Positions 38,405 through 48,584 of a stretch of DNA of 64,000 bases are shown one piece after another. The first letter of the stretch is position 1. Each line of letters starts with the position of its first letter. This stretch comes from an uncultured Alteromonadaceae bacterium. GTDB taxonomy: Bacteria > Pseudomonadota > Gammaproteobacteria > Enterobacterales > Alteromonadaceae. The stretch covers positions 1 to 64,000 of the forward strand of contig CAJXMO010000018.1 in assembly GCA_913056495.1 (NCBI GenBank), read 5' to 3'. The notes below the pieces were generated by a model, which was not told where the DNA came from, did no database searches, and saw nothing but the letters and a program-made list of their open reading frames with translations. Position numbers and translations under genes: made by a program.

Positions 38405-39196
38405 ATGAAATTTGCGTTAGGAATTGAATACGACGGTGCAGCGTATTCCGGCTGGCAAAGGCAACAAAATGTGCCCAGTGTACAACAGGCTTTGGAAGAA
38501 GCGCTTTCCCGAGTTATTAATGAACCTATAGTTGTAACGTGTGCCGGGCGCACTGACTCTGGTGTACATGCCACTGCTCAGGTGGTTCATTTTGAAACTG
38601 ATGTTAAGCGAGAAATGAAAGCTTTAACTATGGGCGTTAATGCAAATTTACCGGGAGATATCGCAGTTAAATGGGCTAGCGAAGTTGATCCGGAATTTGA
38701 CGCCAGATACTCAGCAACCGCGCGCCGTTATCGTTATGTCATTTATAATCATCCATTAAGACCGGCCATATTACCAAAAGGCATTACCCATTGTTACCAT
38801 GACTTAGATGCAGACAAAATGCATCAGGCTGCTCAGGCGCTTATTGGTGAACAGGATTTTACTTCATTCAGAGCAGCACATTGCCAGTCAAATACACCGT
38901 TTAGAAACATACATCAAATATCGGTTACCCGCGTGGGACTGTATATAGTGATTGATGTCACCGCGAATGCATTTTTGCACCATATGGTGAGGAATATTGC
39001 TGGTTCATTGATGGAAATTGGTAAAGGAGAGCAGCCGGTAAACTGGATTCAGACTTTATTAGAAGCAAAAGACAGAACCTTAGCAGCAGCGACTGCCAAA
39101 CCTAACGGCCTTTATCTGGTCCGAGTTTTTTACCCCGAAAAGTGGGGAATTCCCCAAGGCGTTATGGGGCCGGTATTTTTACCTGAGACTCTATAA
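38405..39196 (+). CDS. truA: tRNA pseudouridine synthase A
   Basis: A 263-aa enzyme that makes pseudouridine at positions 38-40 in the tRNA anticodon stem. It begins [19 protein letters not shown]. The catalytic Asp51 lies in [26 protein letters not shown] and [17 protein letters not shown] are also conserved. It is the first gene of the truA-accD-folC-dedD-cvpA-purF block seen in gammaproteobacteria, though 269 bases separate it from accD. Confidence 0.97.
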   Translation: MKFALGIEYDGAAYSGWQRQQNVPSVQQALEEALSRVINEPIVVTCAGRTDSGVHATAQVVHFETDVKREMKALTMGVNANLPGDIAVKWASEVDPEFDARYSATARRYRYVIYNHPLRPAILPKGITHCYHDLDADKMHQAAQALIGEQDFTSFRAAHCQSNTPFRNIHQISVTRVGLYIVIDVTANAFLHHMVRNIAGSLMEIGKGEQPVNWIQTLLEAKDRTLAAATAKPNGLYLVRVFYPEKWGIPQGVMGPVFLPETL

Positions 39197-39297
39197 CTAA
39201 CCTATAGCGACAAGGAATATGAGTTAATTTAGCATTATGTTGATGTAGGGATAATTTTCAGTCAGCTGTTATAATTAATTTCATCTATTCTTATAGA

Positions 39298-39316
39298 CAG
39301 TTGAGGTTAATTAATG
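39298..39316 (+). repeat. Palindrome-related repeat, copy 3 (upstream of accD)
   Basis: CAGTTGAGGTTAATTAATG followed by CCTCAG keeps a TGAGG...CCTCA dyad and the GTTGAGGTTA core of the copies at 37191 and 37406. It lies 150 bases before accD. Confidence 0.55.
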
Positions 39317-39465
39317 CCTCAGTTCATAGGGTAAAACATCACAAGCTATTGCATGTTTTAGTTAAAATATGTCTCAGTTTATGATTTAATGTGCGCCATT
39401 AAGGGTTTATCGATTTTTTTGTATAAACAAATTTTTCTTTTAGAAATACTATCCCGAGATTATCA

Positions 39466-40326
39466 ATGAGTTGGATCGAAAAAATATTACCTAAAACAAA
39501 CTCAAGCAAAAAAAGCAATGTACCAGAAGGTGTTTGGGTTAAATGTGCTGACTGTCAGTCTGTTTTATATCGTGCAGAAGTAGAGCAACAGCAAAATGTA
39601 TGTCCTAAGTGTTCGCATCATATGCGAATTTCTGGTCGAGCTCGCTTAGACGCTTTCTTAGATACAGAGAGCCGAACTGAACTAGGCGCCGACTTGGAGC
39701 CACAGGATAAACTCAAGTTTAAAGATTCTAAAAAATATAAAGACAGAATTTCAGCGGCTCAGAAAAGTACAGGTGAAAAAGACGCATTAATTGCGATGCG
39801 CGGCGCGGTTAAAGGGGTTCCTGTTGTTGCTGTTGCATTTGAATTCTCATTTATGGGCGGTTCAATGGGCTCAGTTGTGGGGGCTCGTTTTATTAAAGCG
39901 GTTGAAACTTGCCTTGAGCACGATCTGCCATTAATTTGTTTTTCAGCATCGGGCGGCGCACGTATGCAGGAAGCTTTAATGTCATTAATGCAAATGGCAA
40001 AAACCAGTGCTGGTTTAGCCAAAATGCAGGAAAAAGGCTTGCCTTATATTTCTGTATTAACTGATCCGACTATGGGCGGTGTATCAGCCAGTTTTGCAAT
40101 GCTCGGGGATGTCAACGTGGCTGAGCCAAAAGCATTAATTGGCTTTGCTGGCCCTCGCGTGATTGAACAGACAGTGCGTGAAAAGTTGCCTGAAGGATTC
40201 CAGCGAAGTGAATTCTTATTGAAAAAAGGGGCTATCGATATGATTGTCGATCGCCGCGAAATGCGTAATACATTAGCGCGCCTGATTACTAAATTAATGA
40301 AACTTCCTTCAATTGAGCAGATTTAA
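39466..40326 (+). CDS. accD: Acetyl-CoA carboxylase carboxyltransferase beta subunit
   Basis: A 286-aa subunit that, with AccA, transfers the carboxyl group from biotin to acetyl-CoA for fatty acid synthesis. An N-terminal zinc ribbon has Cys27, Cys30, Cys46 and Cys49. The crotonase-like core shows [26 protein letters not shown] and [16 protein letters not shown]. The stop overlaps the folC start by one base (TAATG). Confidence 0.98.
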   Translation: MSWIEKILPKTNSSKKSNVPEGVWVKCADCQSVLYRAEVEQQQNVCPKCSHHMRISGRARLDAFLDTESRTELGADLEPQDKLKFKDSKKYKDRISAAQKSTGEKDALIAMRGAVKGVPVVAVAFEFSFMGGSMGSVVGARFIKAVETCLEHDLPLICFSASGGARMQEALMSLMQMAKTSAGLAKMQEKGLPYISVLTDPTMGGVSASFAMLGDVNVAEPKALIGFAGPRVIEQTVREKLPEGFQRSEFLLKKGAIDMIVDRREMRNTLARLITKLMKLPSIEQI

Positions 40327-41576
40327 TGGCGTCAACTCCAGCCCTGGCAGATTTTAATAATCTGCCTGATTGGTTAGCTCATCTAGAGTCGCTCCATCCA
40401 AAAGATATTGAACTTGGACTGGAGCGGGTTCAAGCTGTGTTTAGCCAACTCTCCCTAAATTTCCAAAATACAAAAATCGTTTTAATCGGCGGCACCAATG
40501 GCAAAGGCACCAGTTGTCATTTAATGCAGCAACTGCTTACCGAGCATGGTTATACAGTGGGCTGCTATAATTCACCTCATATTAGCGATTACCGTGAGAG
40601 AGTGACGCTGGAAGGGCGGTGGTTAACTGAAACTCTGCATTGTCAGGCTTTTGCTGCGGTAGAGAAGGCACGGGGACAAACTCAGCTTACCTATTTTGAA
40701 TTTGGCACTTTGGCGGCTATTTATCTACTTGCCAGCCAGTCACCTGATTTTATTCTGCTTGAAGTTGGCTTAGGTGGGCGATTAGACGCAACCAATGTGG
40801 TTGAACCTGACTTATCCGTGATTACCACAATTGATCTTGATCATCAGGACTGGTTGGGGACAAACCGTGAAGTGATTGGCTTTGAAAAAGCGGGTATTTT
40901 CCGGGCAAACGGTAAAGCGGTTTGTGGTGATTTTAATCCACCGGATTCAGTTAAGCAGCAAGTTGCTCAAAAACAGGTTGATATTGTTTGGCAAGATAGG
41001 GATTTTTCATATCAAACCCAAGCCAATACTTGGTCCTGGCAGGGTAAAGCTGTCCAATATAATGGCTATACTAAGCCGAATATGCCACTGCAAAATGCCA
41101 GTACCGTTTTAGCTGCACTTGAGCAGCTCAATATTTCATTAAAACCTGAACTTGTTGAAGCCTGTTTTAAAAAGTTTCAATTAGCCGGACGCTGGCAGAA
41201 ACTGGCGAGCAGTCCTGATATTTTTATTGATGTTGCACATAATCCAGAATCGATTCGGTTTATGCGTGAAAAAGTTGAGCAAATAGACTGTATTGGTAAA
41301 AAGATTGCTGTATTTGGCATGTTAAAAGATAAAGATATTGAAACTGTGGTAGATTGCATCAAAGATAGTTTTGATATTTGGTATTTGGCTGATATTAATC
41401 AGGTACGAGGTGCAACAGCATCTGATCTGAAACAATATTTTGCCGAATCAACTCAAATTCAGTGTTTTGAGTCAATAAAACAGGCTTATGAAGCTGCTCA
41501 GGCGTATGCTCAGGCTGATGACTTAATTGTTGCATTTGGCTCATTTTGGGTAATCACAGATATTTTGATGGATTAA
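40326..41576 (+). CDS. folC: Bifunctional folylpolyglutamate/dihydrofolate synthase
   Basis: A 416-aa Mur-ligase-type enzyme that adds glutamate to dihydropteroate and to folates. The P-loop GGTNGKGTSCHLMQ is at about residues 55-68, followed by SPHISDYRERV, LEVGLGGRLDATN and the DVAHNPES motif in the C-terminal domain. It overlaps accD by one base and is 4 bases before the SPOR gene, so it is firmly in the operon. Confidence 0.96.
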   Translation: MASTPALADFNNLPDWLAHLESLHPKDIELGLERVQAVFSQLSLNFQNTKIVLIGGTNGKGTSCHLMQQLLTEHGYTVGCYNSPHISDYRERVTLEGRWLTETLHCQAFAAVEKARGQTQLTYFEFGTLAAIYLLASQSPDFILLEVGLGGRLDATNVVEPDLSVITTIDLDHQDWLGTNREVIGFEKAGIFRANGKAVCGDFNPPDSVKQQVAQKQVDIVWQDRDFSYQTQANTWSWQGKAVQYNGYTKPNMPLQNASTVLAALEQLNISLKPELVEACFKKFQLAGRWQKLASSPDIFIDVAHNPESIRFMREKVEQIDCIGKKIAVFGMLKDKDIETVVDCIKDSFDIWYLADINQVRGATASDLKQYFAESTQIQCFESIKQAYEAAQAYAQADDLIVAFGSFWVITDILMD

Positions 41577-41580
41577 TTTA

Positions 41581-42195
41581 ATGGCAAGTACCTTTCAAAA
41601 TCGGTTAGTGGGCAGTATTGTTTTTATTGCACTGATAGTGATTTTTTTACCGGATTTATTAGACGGCAAAAAAAGTGAATATTCTGATCAGTTTGAAACC
41701 ATTCCCAATAAACCTAAGGTCAAAGCCATTCCCATCTCACCGGATTTTCCGGAGCAGGAATTTAATCAACAAATGAGCCAGGCAGAAGCCGAAGTGGTGG
41801 ATGATCAGCCAATGGATCATTTGCTGGAAGATAATCAGCAAATCCCCCCTAATCAAGCAGACTTGATTGAAGATAAACCGGCTCAAGCGCAAGCAGAAAA
41901 AGCAGAGCAGCCATCACCAGTTGAAAAAGGCCAAACGACTCAATTTAAGCAAAATGCCTGGGCGATTCAATTGGGTAGCTTTGGCAATAAAAAGAATGTT
42001 GAAAACCTGGTTGATAAACTAAAGCGTGAGGGTTATGTCGTTTTTACCAAACCGGTCAAAACGTCTAATGGTGAACTCACCAAAGTATTTATTGGTCCTG
42101 AATTAGACCAAAGTAAGTTAAAAGACATGTTACCAGCCTTAAAAGCACTGACTAACCTGAAAGGCAAGTTAGTAAATTACCAACCAGCGCAATAA
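41581..42195 (+). CDS. dedD: SPOR-domain cell division protein, DedD-like
   Basis: A 204-aa inner-membrane protein. A single membrane segment (RLVGSIVFIALIVIFLPDLL, about 8-27) is followed by a Pro/Gln/Glu-rich linker. A C-terminal SPOR domain (about 125-200: AWAIQLGSFGNKKNVENLVD) binds denuded peptidoglycan at the septum. The position after folC and before cvpA is that of E. coli dedD. Confidence 0.93.
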   Translation: MASTFQNRLVGSIVFIALIVIFLPDLLDGKKSEYSDQFETIPNKPKVKAIPISPDFPEQEFNQQMSQAEAEVVDDQPMDHLLEDNQQIPPNQADLIEDKPAQAQAEKAEQPSPVEKGQTTQFKQNAWAIQLGSFGNKKNVENLVDKLKREGYVVFTKPVKTSNGELTKVFIGPELDQSKLKDMLPALKALTNLKGKLVNYQPAQ

Positions 42196-42247
42196 TGATT
42201 GGCATTCTGGTATGGGGATCTGGTAGAATTCGCCCGCATATTTTAGC

Positions 42248-42757
42248 ATGAAGATTGATATGGTCTGGATCGATTACGCGATTATTGGTTTGATCAGTAT
42301 TTCAACACTGGTCAGTTTAGTGAGAGGCTTTGTTCGCGAAGCTATGTCTCTGGTGGTATGGATTGCTGCATTTTTTATCGCGAGTACCTTTTACCTGGAC
42401 TTTGCGACTTTTCTTACCAATATTGAAGATGTGATGTTACGCAATGCAGCGGCCATTGCGGTACTATTTTTAGTCACCATCATACTGGGTTCGATTGCTA
42501 ATTATTTAATTTCTCAGTTGGTACAAAAGACGGGCCTTTCCGGTACAGACAGAGTCTTGGGGTTAGCCTTTGGCGCACTAAGAGGTGTCTTAATTGTAGC
42601 AGCGATACTATTCTTTATGGACGCATTCACTCCTGCAGCTAGCGCACAGTGGTGGGGCGATTCGATTCTAATTCCTGAGTTTAAGATTGTGATTGAATGG
42701 TTTTTTGAATACATGAAAAATACATCCAGCTTTCTTAAAGATATTAAACCTGTATAA
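42248..42757 (+). CDS. cvpA: CvpA family inner-membrane protein
   Basis: A 169-aa membrane protein with four hydrophobic segments and the family motif IDYAIIGLISISTLVSLVRG at the N-terminus. It is needed for colicin V production in E. coli and has been linked to envelope stress. It sits 14 bases before purF, the usual pair. No PurR-like palindrome was seen upstream. Confidence 0.95.
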   Translation: MKIDMVWIDYAIIGLISISTLVSLVRGFVREAMSLVVWIAAFFIASTFYLDFATFLTNIEDVMLRNAAAIAVLFLVTIILGSIANYLISQLVQKTGLSGTDRVLGLAFGALRGVLIVAAILFFMDAFTPAASAQWWGDSILIPEFKIVIEWFFEYMKNTSSFLKDIKPV

Positions 42758-42771
42758 GAGGTAGATAATCC

Positions 42772-44283
42772 ATGTGCGGTGTTGTTGGCATAGTTGCTCA
42801 TTCTCCGGTTAATCAAGCTTTATACGATGCGTTGACAGTGCTTCAGCATCGTGGACAAGACGCAGCCGGAATCATGACCATTAATAACGGTATGTTTAAA
42901 CTGAGAAAGGCCAATGGATTGGTTAAAGATGTGTTTGAACAAAAACACATGGAAAGATTGGCGGGTAATTGGGGTATTGGCCATGTTCGATATCCAACTG
43001 CAGGGACATCAACCTCAGCAGAAGCTCAGCCTTTTTACACTAACTCACCATACGGTATTGCATTAGCGCATAATGGCAACCTGACCAATGCGGATGAGTT
43101 AAAAGAGATGTTAAAGCAGGAAGCCAGACGTCATGTTAATACATCCTCTGATTCCGAATTATTAATGAACTGGTTTGCACACGAGTTATGTGAAGCAAAT
43201 GCATGGGATTTAAGACCTGAAGATATCTTTAACGCGGTTTCAAAACTTCATACTAAAGCACGCGGTGCATACGCTGTAGTGGCCTCAATTGTTGGGTTTG
43301 GTATAGTTGCATTTCGCGATGTTTATGGCATTCGTCCGCTAGTTTTAGGCCGTCGGGTAACCGATGCCGGAACTGAATACATGGTGGCTTCTGAAAGTGT
43401 TGCAATTGATGCAGTTGGCTTTGAGTTTGTTCGTGATGTGGCGCCCGGTGAAGCCATTTATATCACTAAAGAAGGCGAGTTATTTACTAAACAATGTGCT
43501 CAAAATCCTGAATTAGTGCCTTGTTTATTTGAATATGTTTATTTCGCCCGACCAGACTCAACTATTGACGATGTTTCAGTTTATGCAACACGTGTACGTA
43601 TGGGTAAAAAGCTGGGTGAAAAAATTAAGCGTGTCTGGAATGAACTTGATATTGATGTCGTCATTCCAATCCCTGAAACCAGCTGTGATATTGCAGTTGA
43701 AATCGCCAGCACTTTAGATATTCCTTACCGTCAGGGCTTTGTTAAAAACCGCTATATTGGTCGTACCTTTATTATGCCGGGACAGCAACAAAGACGTAAA
43801 TCAGTTCGTCGTAAACTCAATGCGATTTCTTCTGAGTTTGAAGGCAAAAACGTATTGTTAGTAGACGACTCAGTTGTTCGTGGTACAACTTCAGAGCAAA
43901 TTATTGAAATGGCGCGAGAAGCGGGTGCAAAAAATGTTTATTTTGCTTCTGCTGCACCTGAAATTCGGTTCCCGAATGTTTATGGTATTGATATGCCAAG
44001 TGCTAATGAATTAATTGCTTATGGTCGTGAAGTAGACGAAATTTGCCAGTTAATTAAAGCGGATGGTTTAATTTTCCAGGATTTATCTGATTTAATTGCC
44101 GCAGTGCAGGAAGGTAATCCAACTATTAAACAATTTGAAAGTTCAGTCTTTAATGGTGAATATATTACCAAAGACGTAGATCAGGCTTATTTAGATCACC
44201 TTGATGCGCTGCGCAATGACTCCTCTAAAGAGCAAGCCAATGCGAATCAAAGTTCAAGCTTAGAGATTCACAACTTTAGTTAA
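42772..44283 (+). CDS. purF: Amidophosphoribosyltransferase
   Basis: A 503-aa enzyme for the first step of purine synthesis, PRPP plus glutamine to phosphoribosylamine. Cys2 ([10 protein letters not shown]) is the amidotransferase nucleophile after Met removal. [14 protein letters not shown] [10 protein letters not shown] and RYPTAGTS follow. The PRPP-binding loop is [14 protein letters not shown] in the C-terminal half. Length matches E. coli PurF (505 aa). A terminator follows at 44366. Confidence 0.98.
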   Translation: MCGVVGIVAHSPVNQALYDALTVLQHRGQDAAGIMTINNGMFKLRKANGLVKDVFEQKHMERLAGNWGIGHVRYPTAGTSTSAEAQPFYTNSPYGIALAHNGNLTNADELKEMLKQEARRHVNTSSDSELLMNWFAHELCEANAWDLRPEDIFNAVSKLHTKARGAYAVVASIVGFGIVAFRDVYGIRPLVLGRRVTDAGTEYMVASESVAIDAVGFEFVRDVAPGEAIYITKEGELFTKQCAQNPELVPCLFEYVYFARPDSTIDDVSVYATRVRMGKKLGEKIKRVWNELDIDVVIPIPETSCDIAVEIASTLDIPYRQGFVKNRYIGRTFIMPGQQQRRKSVRRKLNAISSEFEGKNVLLVDDSVVRGTTSEQIIEMAREAGAKNVYFASAAPEIRFPNVYGIDMPSANELIAYGREVDEICQLIKADGLIFQDLSDLIAAVQEGNPTIKQFESSVFNGEYITKDVDQAYLDHLDALRNDSSKEQANANQSSSLEIHNFS

Positions 44284-44365
44284 AGCTTATCTGTAAACGG
44301 ACATTAACCAGAATCAATTTCGGTTAATACCATACTGATCAGTTTAAACTGAGTCTCAAAAAACC

Positions 44366-44391
44366 AAATGCCGCTTTTAAGCGGCATTTTT
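44366..44391 (+). terminator. purF operon terminator
   Basis: AAATGCCGC, TTTTAA and GCGGCATTT followed by TTG form a 9-11-bp stem with a short T tail 80 bases after purF. The preceding spacer also holds a weaker ATTAACC/GGTTAAT dyad at 44303-44328. Confidence 0.88.
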
Positions 44392-44422
44392 GTTAATACC
44401 GAATGGGGTAAAAGGGTTAATC

Positions 44423-45181
44423 ATGTTTGACCAAATCTTATTGTTTTTTGTTAGCCTTTTTGCCAATACATTATCTTCATTAGCCGGTGGTGGTGCGGGT
44501 TTGCTGCAATTGCCGGCCCTCATTTTTTTAGGTCTACCTTTTTCAATTGCACTTGGTACACACAAGATTGCTTCTGTGGCATTGGGTTTAGGCGCATCGG
44601 TTAAACATCTAAAACATGGCCAGTTTGAATGGGCACTCATATTAACGCTCATATTAAGCGCAATTCCCGGTGTTGTGCTTGGAGCAAATATTATTTTAAA
44701 TATCCCGCCCGCTATTGCGATGGCTGCGCTGGGCAGTTTAACTATAGCGCTGGGTGTTTATTCGATTTTAAAGCCGAATTTAGGCATAGATGATACCCCT
44801 AAACATCAAACTAAATCCGGTTATCTGATTGGTGGTTTTGGCTTATTTATTATTGCTGTGCTCAATGGTTCACTTACTTCGGGTACAGGTTTATTTGTCA
44901 CTATGTGGTTAATTCACTGGTTTGGCATGAGCTATGGCCGCGCGGTATCTTATACATTAATCATGGTCGGAATTTTATGGAATGGCATGGGCGCAGCAAC
45001 TTTAGCTATGCTCACTGAAATAAAATGGGACTGGTTGCCAGCATTAATTTTAGGCTCATTAATTGGCGGATATTTAGGTGCCCATTTAGTGATTGCCAAA
45101 GGCAATAAACTGGTTAAACGTGCATTTGAAGTAATGACAATTTTAGCCGGGGTAGCGCTCTGGTATAAGGCTCTGGTGTAG
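44423..45181 (+). CDS. TSUP-family membrane transporter (TauE/SafE)
   Basis: A 252-aa inner-membrane protein of the sulfite exporter TauE/SafE family (PF01925). Two internally similar halves each contain about four hydrophobic segments. The family pattern LSSLAGGGAGLLQLPALIF near the start and GSLTSGTGLFVTMWL in the second half is clear. It probably exports a small sulfur-containing or organic anion. The start at 44423 has AAGGG seven bases upstream; an earlier frame opening at 44390 would start inside the purF terminator. Confidence 0.9.
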   Translation: MFDQILLFFVSLFANTLSSLAGGGAGLLQLPALIFLGLPFSIALGTHKIASVALGLGASVKHLKHGQFEWALILTLILSAIPGVVLGANIILNIPPAIAMAALGSLTIALGVYSILKPNLGIDDTPKHQTKSGYLIGGFGLFIIAVLNGSLTSGTGLFVTMWLIHWFGMSYGRAVSYTLIMVGILWNGMGAATLAMLTEIKWDWLPALILGSLIGGYLGAHLVIAKGNKLVKRAFEVMTILAGVALWYKALV

Positions 45182-45199
45182 CGTTTACAAGGGGATTAA

Positions 45200-46318
45200 A
45201 TGCAAGCAATGAAAAATGGGTTAGCTCAGCCAGCCTGTGACAGAATTATACAAACCTTTGCTCTGATTACGGAATTTGATCAACAGAAATTTGAAACTCT
45301 GGCGCTTGATGGCATAGAGACACTGGAACTTAAAGACAGAGTGGCTCAGTTTATAGGTGCGCTCAATCAATGCCTGCCTGCTGATTTTTGTCAGGCGGCC
45401 GAAATACTGATGCAAGTTCCGGATGTCTGGCATCGGTTTTCAGCTCATTACCAGCAAACGCCTCACCCTATGTTTGCGGCCTGGCCGATTATTGACTATG
45501 CCAGTATTTATGGGCTTGAGTATCCGGAAATTTCTCTTAATTTGCTTAAAAGACTGACACCACTTTTCAGCGCGGAATTTGCCATTCGGCCATTTATTCA
45601 ACAGCATCAGTCGCTTTGTTTTGAATATTTTTCAGCTTGGGTAAAAGATGAAGATGAGCATGTTCGCCGTCTGGTATCTGAAGGAACCCGACCGCTTTTA
45701 CCTTGGGGAATTCGACTGACCGAGTTTGTCAAAGACCCGATACCTAATATCCATTTATTGACGGCTTTAAAAGCCGATCCCAGTTTATATGTGCGCCGCT
45801 CTGTGGCAAATCACCTGAATGATATAGCCAAACACAATGCTGATTTGGTCATGGCTATTTGCGCTGACTGGCATCAAACTGCAGACGTTAATACACAATG
45901 GCTGATTAAACATGCTTGCAGAGGACTGATTAAGTCGGGCCATACGCAAGCTTTTAAGCTACTTGGATTTACTGAAAACCCGGCAGTTGAGTTAACCCAA
46001 CTTAAGCTTGATAAACAAAAAATCAGTTTTGGCGAGTCAGTTAATTTCAATTTTGAAATTACATCGTTAACGGATTACAGTCAGCATATTGTTGTCGATT
46101 ATAAGCTGTATTTTATGCGCGCTAACGGTAAACAAAACGGTAAGGTTTTTAAATTAAAAAATATCAAGTTAGCGCCAAATGAATCTTCGGTATTAAACAA
46201 AGCCCATTCTTTTAAGCCGGTTACGACAAGAAAATATTATCCGGGTATACATAAAATCGAAGTTTTAGTGAACGGTAAAATTAGGCAAATGGCTGAGTTT
46301 GAATTATTGCCGGATTAA
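45200..46318 (+). CDS. alkC: DNA glycosylase AlkC with C-terminal Ig-like domain
   Basis: A 372-aa alkylation repair protein. Residues about 10-255 are HEAT-like helical repeats with the AlkC pattern HPMFAAWPIIDYASIYGLE, EDEHVRRLVSEGTRPLLPWG and KADPSLYVRRSVANHLNDIAK. AlkC removes 3-methyladenine and 3-methylcytosine without base flipping. Residues about 262-372 form a beta-rich Ig-like domain (KISFGESVNFNFEI, KIEVLVNGKIRQMAEFEL), known in a subset of AlkC proteins. The start has AAGGGGA upstream. It is not next to ada or alkB genes. Confidence 0.88.
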   Translation: MQAMKNGLAQPACDRIIQTFALITEFDQQKFETLALDGIETLELKDRVAQFIGALNQCLPADFCQAAEILMQVPDVWHRFSAHYQQTPHPMFAAWPIIDYASIYGLEYPEISLNLLKRLTPLFSAEFAIRPFIQQHQSLCFEYFSAWVKDEDEHVRRLVSEGTRPLLPWGIRLTEFVKDPIPNIHLLTALKADPSLYVRRSVANHLNDIAKHNADLVMAICADWHQTADVNTQWLIKHACRGLIKSGHTQAFKLLGFTENPAVELTQLKLDKQKISFGESVNFNFEITSLTDYSQHIVVDYKLYFMRANGKQNGKVFKLKNIKLAPNESSVLNKAHSFKPVTTRKYYPGIHKIEVLVNGKIRQMAEFELLPD

Positions 46319-46329
46319 TCCTAATCAAT

Positions 46330-46869
46330 CTATATTGATTTACGCCTAAGCGGCTTAACGAGTTTTATATCACTTAATATACCATCTTCAGTATACTCGT
46401 GATGTAATGCGCCACTGGGTATAAAGCCGAGCTTTTTATAAAAGGCGAGCGCATTTTCATTACTATGCAAAGCCCATAAACTAATTTGTTCAGCATTGTA
46501 TTCATTTACTATTTTCTCACATTCATGGTACAGAGCTTTGCCAATTCCCATACCCCAATACTCAGGTTTTAAATAGATAGAACTGATTTCGTAGGTTTGA
46601 GTAGTTTTTAATTTTTTCGTTTGACCAAAACAAATAAAACCAATTAATTCGGTTTGTTGCTGAGCGACTAATACATCAGCCAAGTTTCGTTCAATGATAT
46701 TTGTCCAAAGCTGGATTAGTTTTTCTATTGTATATGAATCAATATACCCCTGTGGCATCAGATTTTTGTAAGCCTGTTGCCATGATTCAAGATGAATCTG
46801 GGCAATGGGTTTTATATCTGAATTATTTGCCGGTCGAATTGTAAAATCGAGGTTGTAAGTTCTAGCCAT
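46330..46869 (-). CDS. GNAT family N-acetyltransferase
   Basis: A 179-aa acetyl-CoA-dependent acetyltransferase. The start FTIRPANNSDIKPIAQIHLE is typical of GNATs. The acetyl-CoA-binding motif A is SSIYLKPEYWGMGIGKALYHE (split as YLKPEYWGMGIGKALYHECE), and motif B is LWALHSNENALAFYKKLGF. The N-terminal WQQAYKNLMPQGYID resembles RimI/phosphinothricin-type members. The substrate is unknown. It converges with alkC, with 11 bases between. Confidence 0.88.
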   Translation of the reverse strand: MARTYNLDFTIRPANNSDIKPIAQIHLESWQQAYKNLMPQGYIDSYTIEKLIQLWTNIIERNLADVLVAQQQTELIGFICFGQTKKLKTTQTYEISSIYLKPEYWGMGIGKALYHECEKIVNEYNAEQISLWALHSNENALAFYKKLGFIPSGALHHEYTEDGILSDIKLVKPLRRKSI

Positions 46870-47057
46870 TCTTCATTCCCTGAATTTTTACTTTCTAAAT
46901 CAAAATTTAATATTTGAATTTATCCATAATACCAGTTCGGTTTTCTGGTCTTAATATTAGTCTAATTTATCTTAATCCCGAACCTTGTTCTATAGTTATA
47001 TAAATAAAGCATATCTGACGCCAACAGCTGGCAGATGTAAAATAAGGCGGGCCAAAG

Positions 47058-48584
47058 GTGGAATCTGATTCAAAACATTCACAGGTGAATCAACTTAAAG
47101 TTGTTGATATTGGTATCAGTACTCATAATGAGCCTATTGCTTACCTGCGTGAAGATTCTTATATTTGCCGGGCCGAAGGCTTTAGTGCTAACTCCCGAAT
47201 TTTAGTAAAGACCCCCAATTGTAAAGTCATCGCGACCTTGAATGTGGTCGATTGTCATGTCCTGCCAAAATACCATATTGGTTTATCAAAAATTGCTTTG
47301 CAGCAGTTGCAAGTCTTACCGGGCGATCTGGTTAGCTTGCAACATCCTGCTGTTGTTAAATCTATCAGTGCTGTGCGCAAAAAAATGTTTAAGCATAAGT
47401 TAACCAAGGATGATTTAAACAATATCATCAGTGATATCTGTGAGCACAGATACAGTGATATTGAAGTCGCTTGTTTTTTGAGCGTATGTGCCGGGAATCA
47501 TCTAAATAAAGATGAGATTATCGGTTTAACCATGGCTATGGTTAATGTAGGTGAGCGCTTAACCTGGTCGGCACAAAAACCTGTATTTGATAAACATTGC
47601 ATAGGTGGATTACCGGGGAACCGGACGTCGCCTCTGGTCGTCTCTATTGTCAGTGCCGCTGGCCATATTATGCCCAAAACGTCATCCAGAGCGATTACTT
47701 CACCGGCGGGGACTGCTGATACTATGGATACGCTGACACATGTTGATTTATCTTTGCGGGATATGCAGCAGGTGGTGCAGGATACTAATGCCTGTCTGGC
47801 ATGGGGCGCTGCCGTTAATTTAAGCCCAGCCGATGATTTATTGATTCGCATTGAAAAAGCCTTGGACCTGGACAGTGAAGGTCAGCTAATTGCCTCAGTT
47901 TTATCAAAAAAAATAGCGGCTGGTTCCAAACATATTCTGATTGATATTCCGGTCGGACCGACTGCAAAAGTTCGCTCGCAAGCTCAGGCTAACCGACTGA
48001 TTCATTTATTTACTGACGTAGGAGATGCATGTGGAGTGCATATTCGTTGTGTGGTGACAGATGGCAGCAAACCCATAGGCCATGGTATAGGACCGGTAGA
48101 AGAAGCCCGCGATGTTTTAACCGTATTGCAGTGCAACGAAACCGCGCCGCAGGATCTAAGACAAAGAGCTTTGTTGTTATCAGCTCACCTGCTGGATATG
48201 GCTGAAAATTGTGGTATTGAACAAGGTTTAGAAAAAGCTGAATTGTTATTAGACACAGGGAAAGCATATCAACAATTTAAACGTATTTTAATTGCGCAAG
48301 GCGGCATCAAAACCCTATCTTATGCCAGGTTCAGCTGCGTGCAGGTGGCAAAATACTCAGGTTTGATTAGTGCGGTAGATAACCGTCGTTTAGCGCGTTT
48401 GGCAAAACTGGCCGGCGCTCCTTTGAGCCCGGGGGCTGGATTACGATTACACGCAAATACCGGTGATAGAATCTACGCAGGCCAGCCTTTATTTACCTTG
48501 TTAAGTGATAGTCAGGGTGAGCTGGACTATGCGCTTGGCTATTATGCAGATAATGCAGATATTTTTTCTGTTAAGCGGGAATGA
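47058..48584 (+). CDS. AMP phosphorylase / thymidine phosphorylase-like enzyme
   Basis: A 508-aa member of the nucleoside/NMP phosphorylase family. An extra N-terminal domain (about 1-95: VDIGISTHNEPIAYLRED, LPGDLVSLQHP) marks the AMP phosphorylase type, which splits nucleoside 5'-monophosphates with phosphate to give ribose 1,5-bisphosphate. The catalytic core has DKHCIGGLPGNRTSPLVVSI, PKTSSRAITSPAGTADTMD and KPIGHGIGPVEEARDV. The C-terminal domain contains AGAPLSPGAGLRLHA. The start is GTG with AAGGCGG upstream. It overlaps the PRPP-synthetase-like gene by 4 bases. Bacterial members are usually listed as putative thymidine phosphorylase. Confidence 0.9.
   Translation: MESDSKHSQVNQLKVVDIGISTHNEPIAYLREDSYICRAEGFSANSRILVKTPNCKVIATLNVVDCHVLPKYHIGLSKIALQQLQVLPGDLVSLQHPAVVKSISAVRKKMFKHKLTKDDLNNIISDICEHRYSDIEVACFLSVCAGNHLNKDEIIGLTMAMVNVGERLTWSAQKPVFDKHCIGGLPGNRTSPLVVSIVSAAGHIMPKTSSRAITSPAGTADTMDTLTHVDLSLRDMQQVVQDTNACLAWGAAVNLSPADDLLIRIEKALDLDSEGQLIASVLSKKIAAGSKHILIDIPVGPTAKVRSQAQANRLIHLFTDVGDACGVHIRCVVTDGSKPIGHGIGPVEEARDVLTVLQCNETAPQDLRQRALLLSAHLLDMAENCGIEQGLEKAELLLDTGKAYQQFKRILIAQGGIKTLSYARFSCVQVAKYSGLISAVDNRRLARLAKLAGAPLSPGAGLRLHANTGDRIYAGQPLFTLLSDSQGELDYALGYYADNADIFSVKRE

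Noticed and set aside
42196..42247. PurR operator upstream of cvpA-purF
   Set aside because: No ACGCAAACGTTTGCGT-like palindrome is present in the short spacer.
47498..47851. 117-codon minus-strand frame inside the AMP-phosphorylase-type gene
   Set aside because: Antisense to the catalytic glycine-rich motifs, with no ribosome-binding site or known domain.
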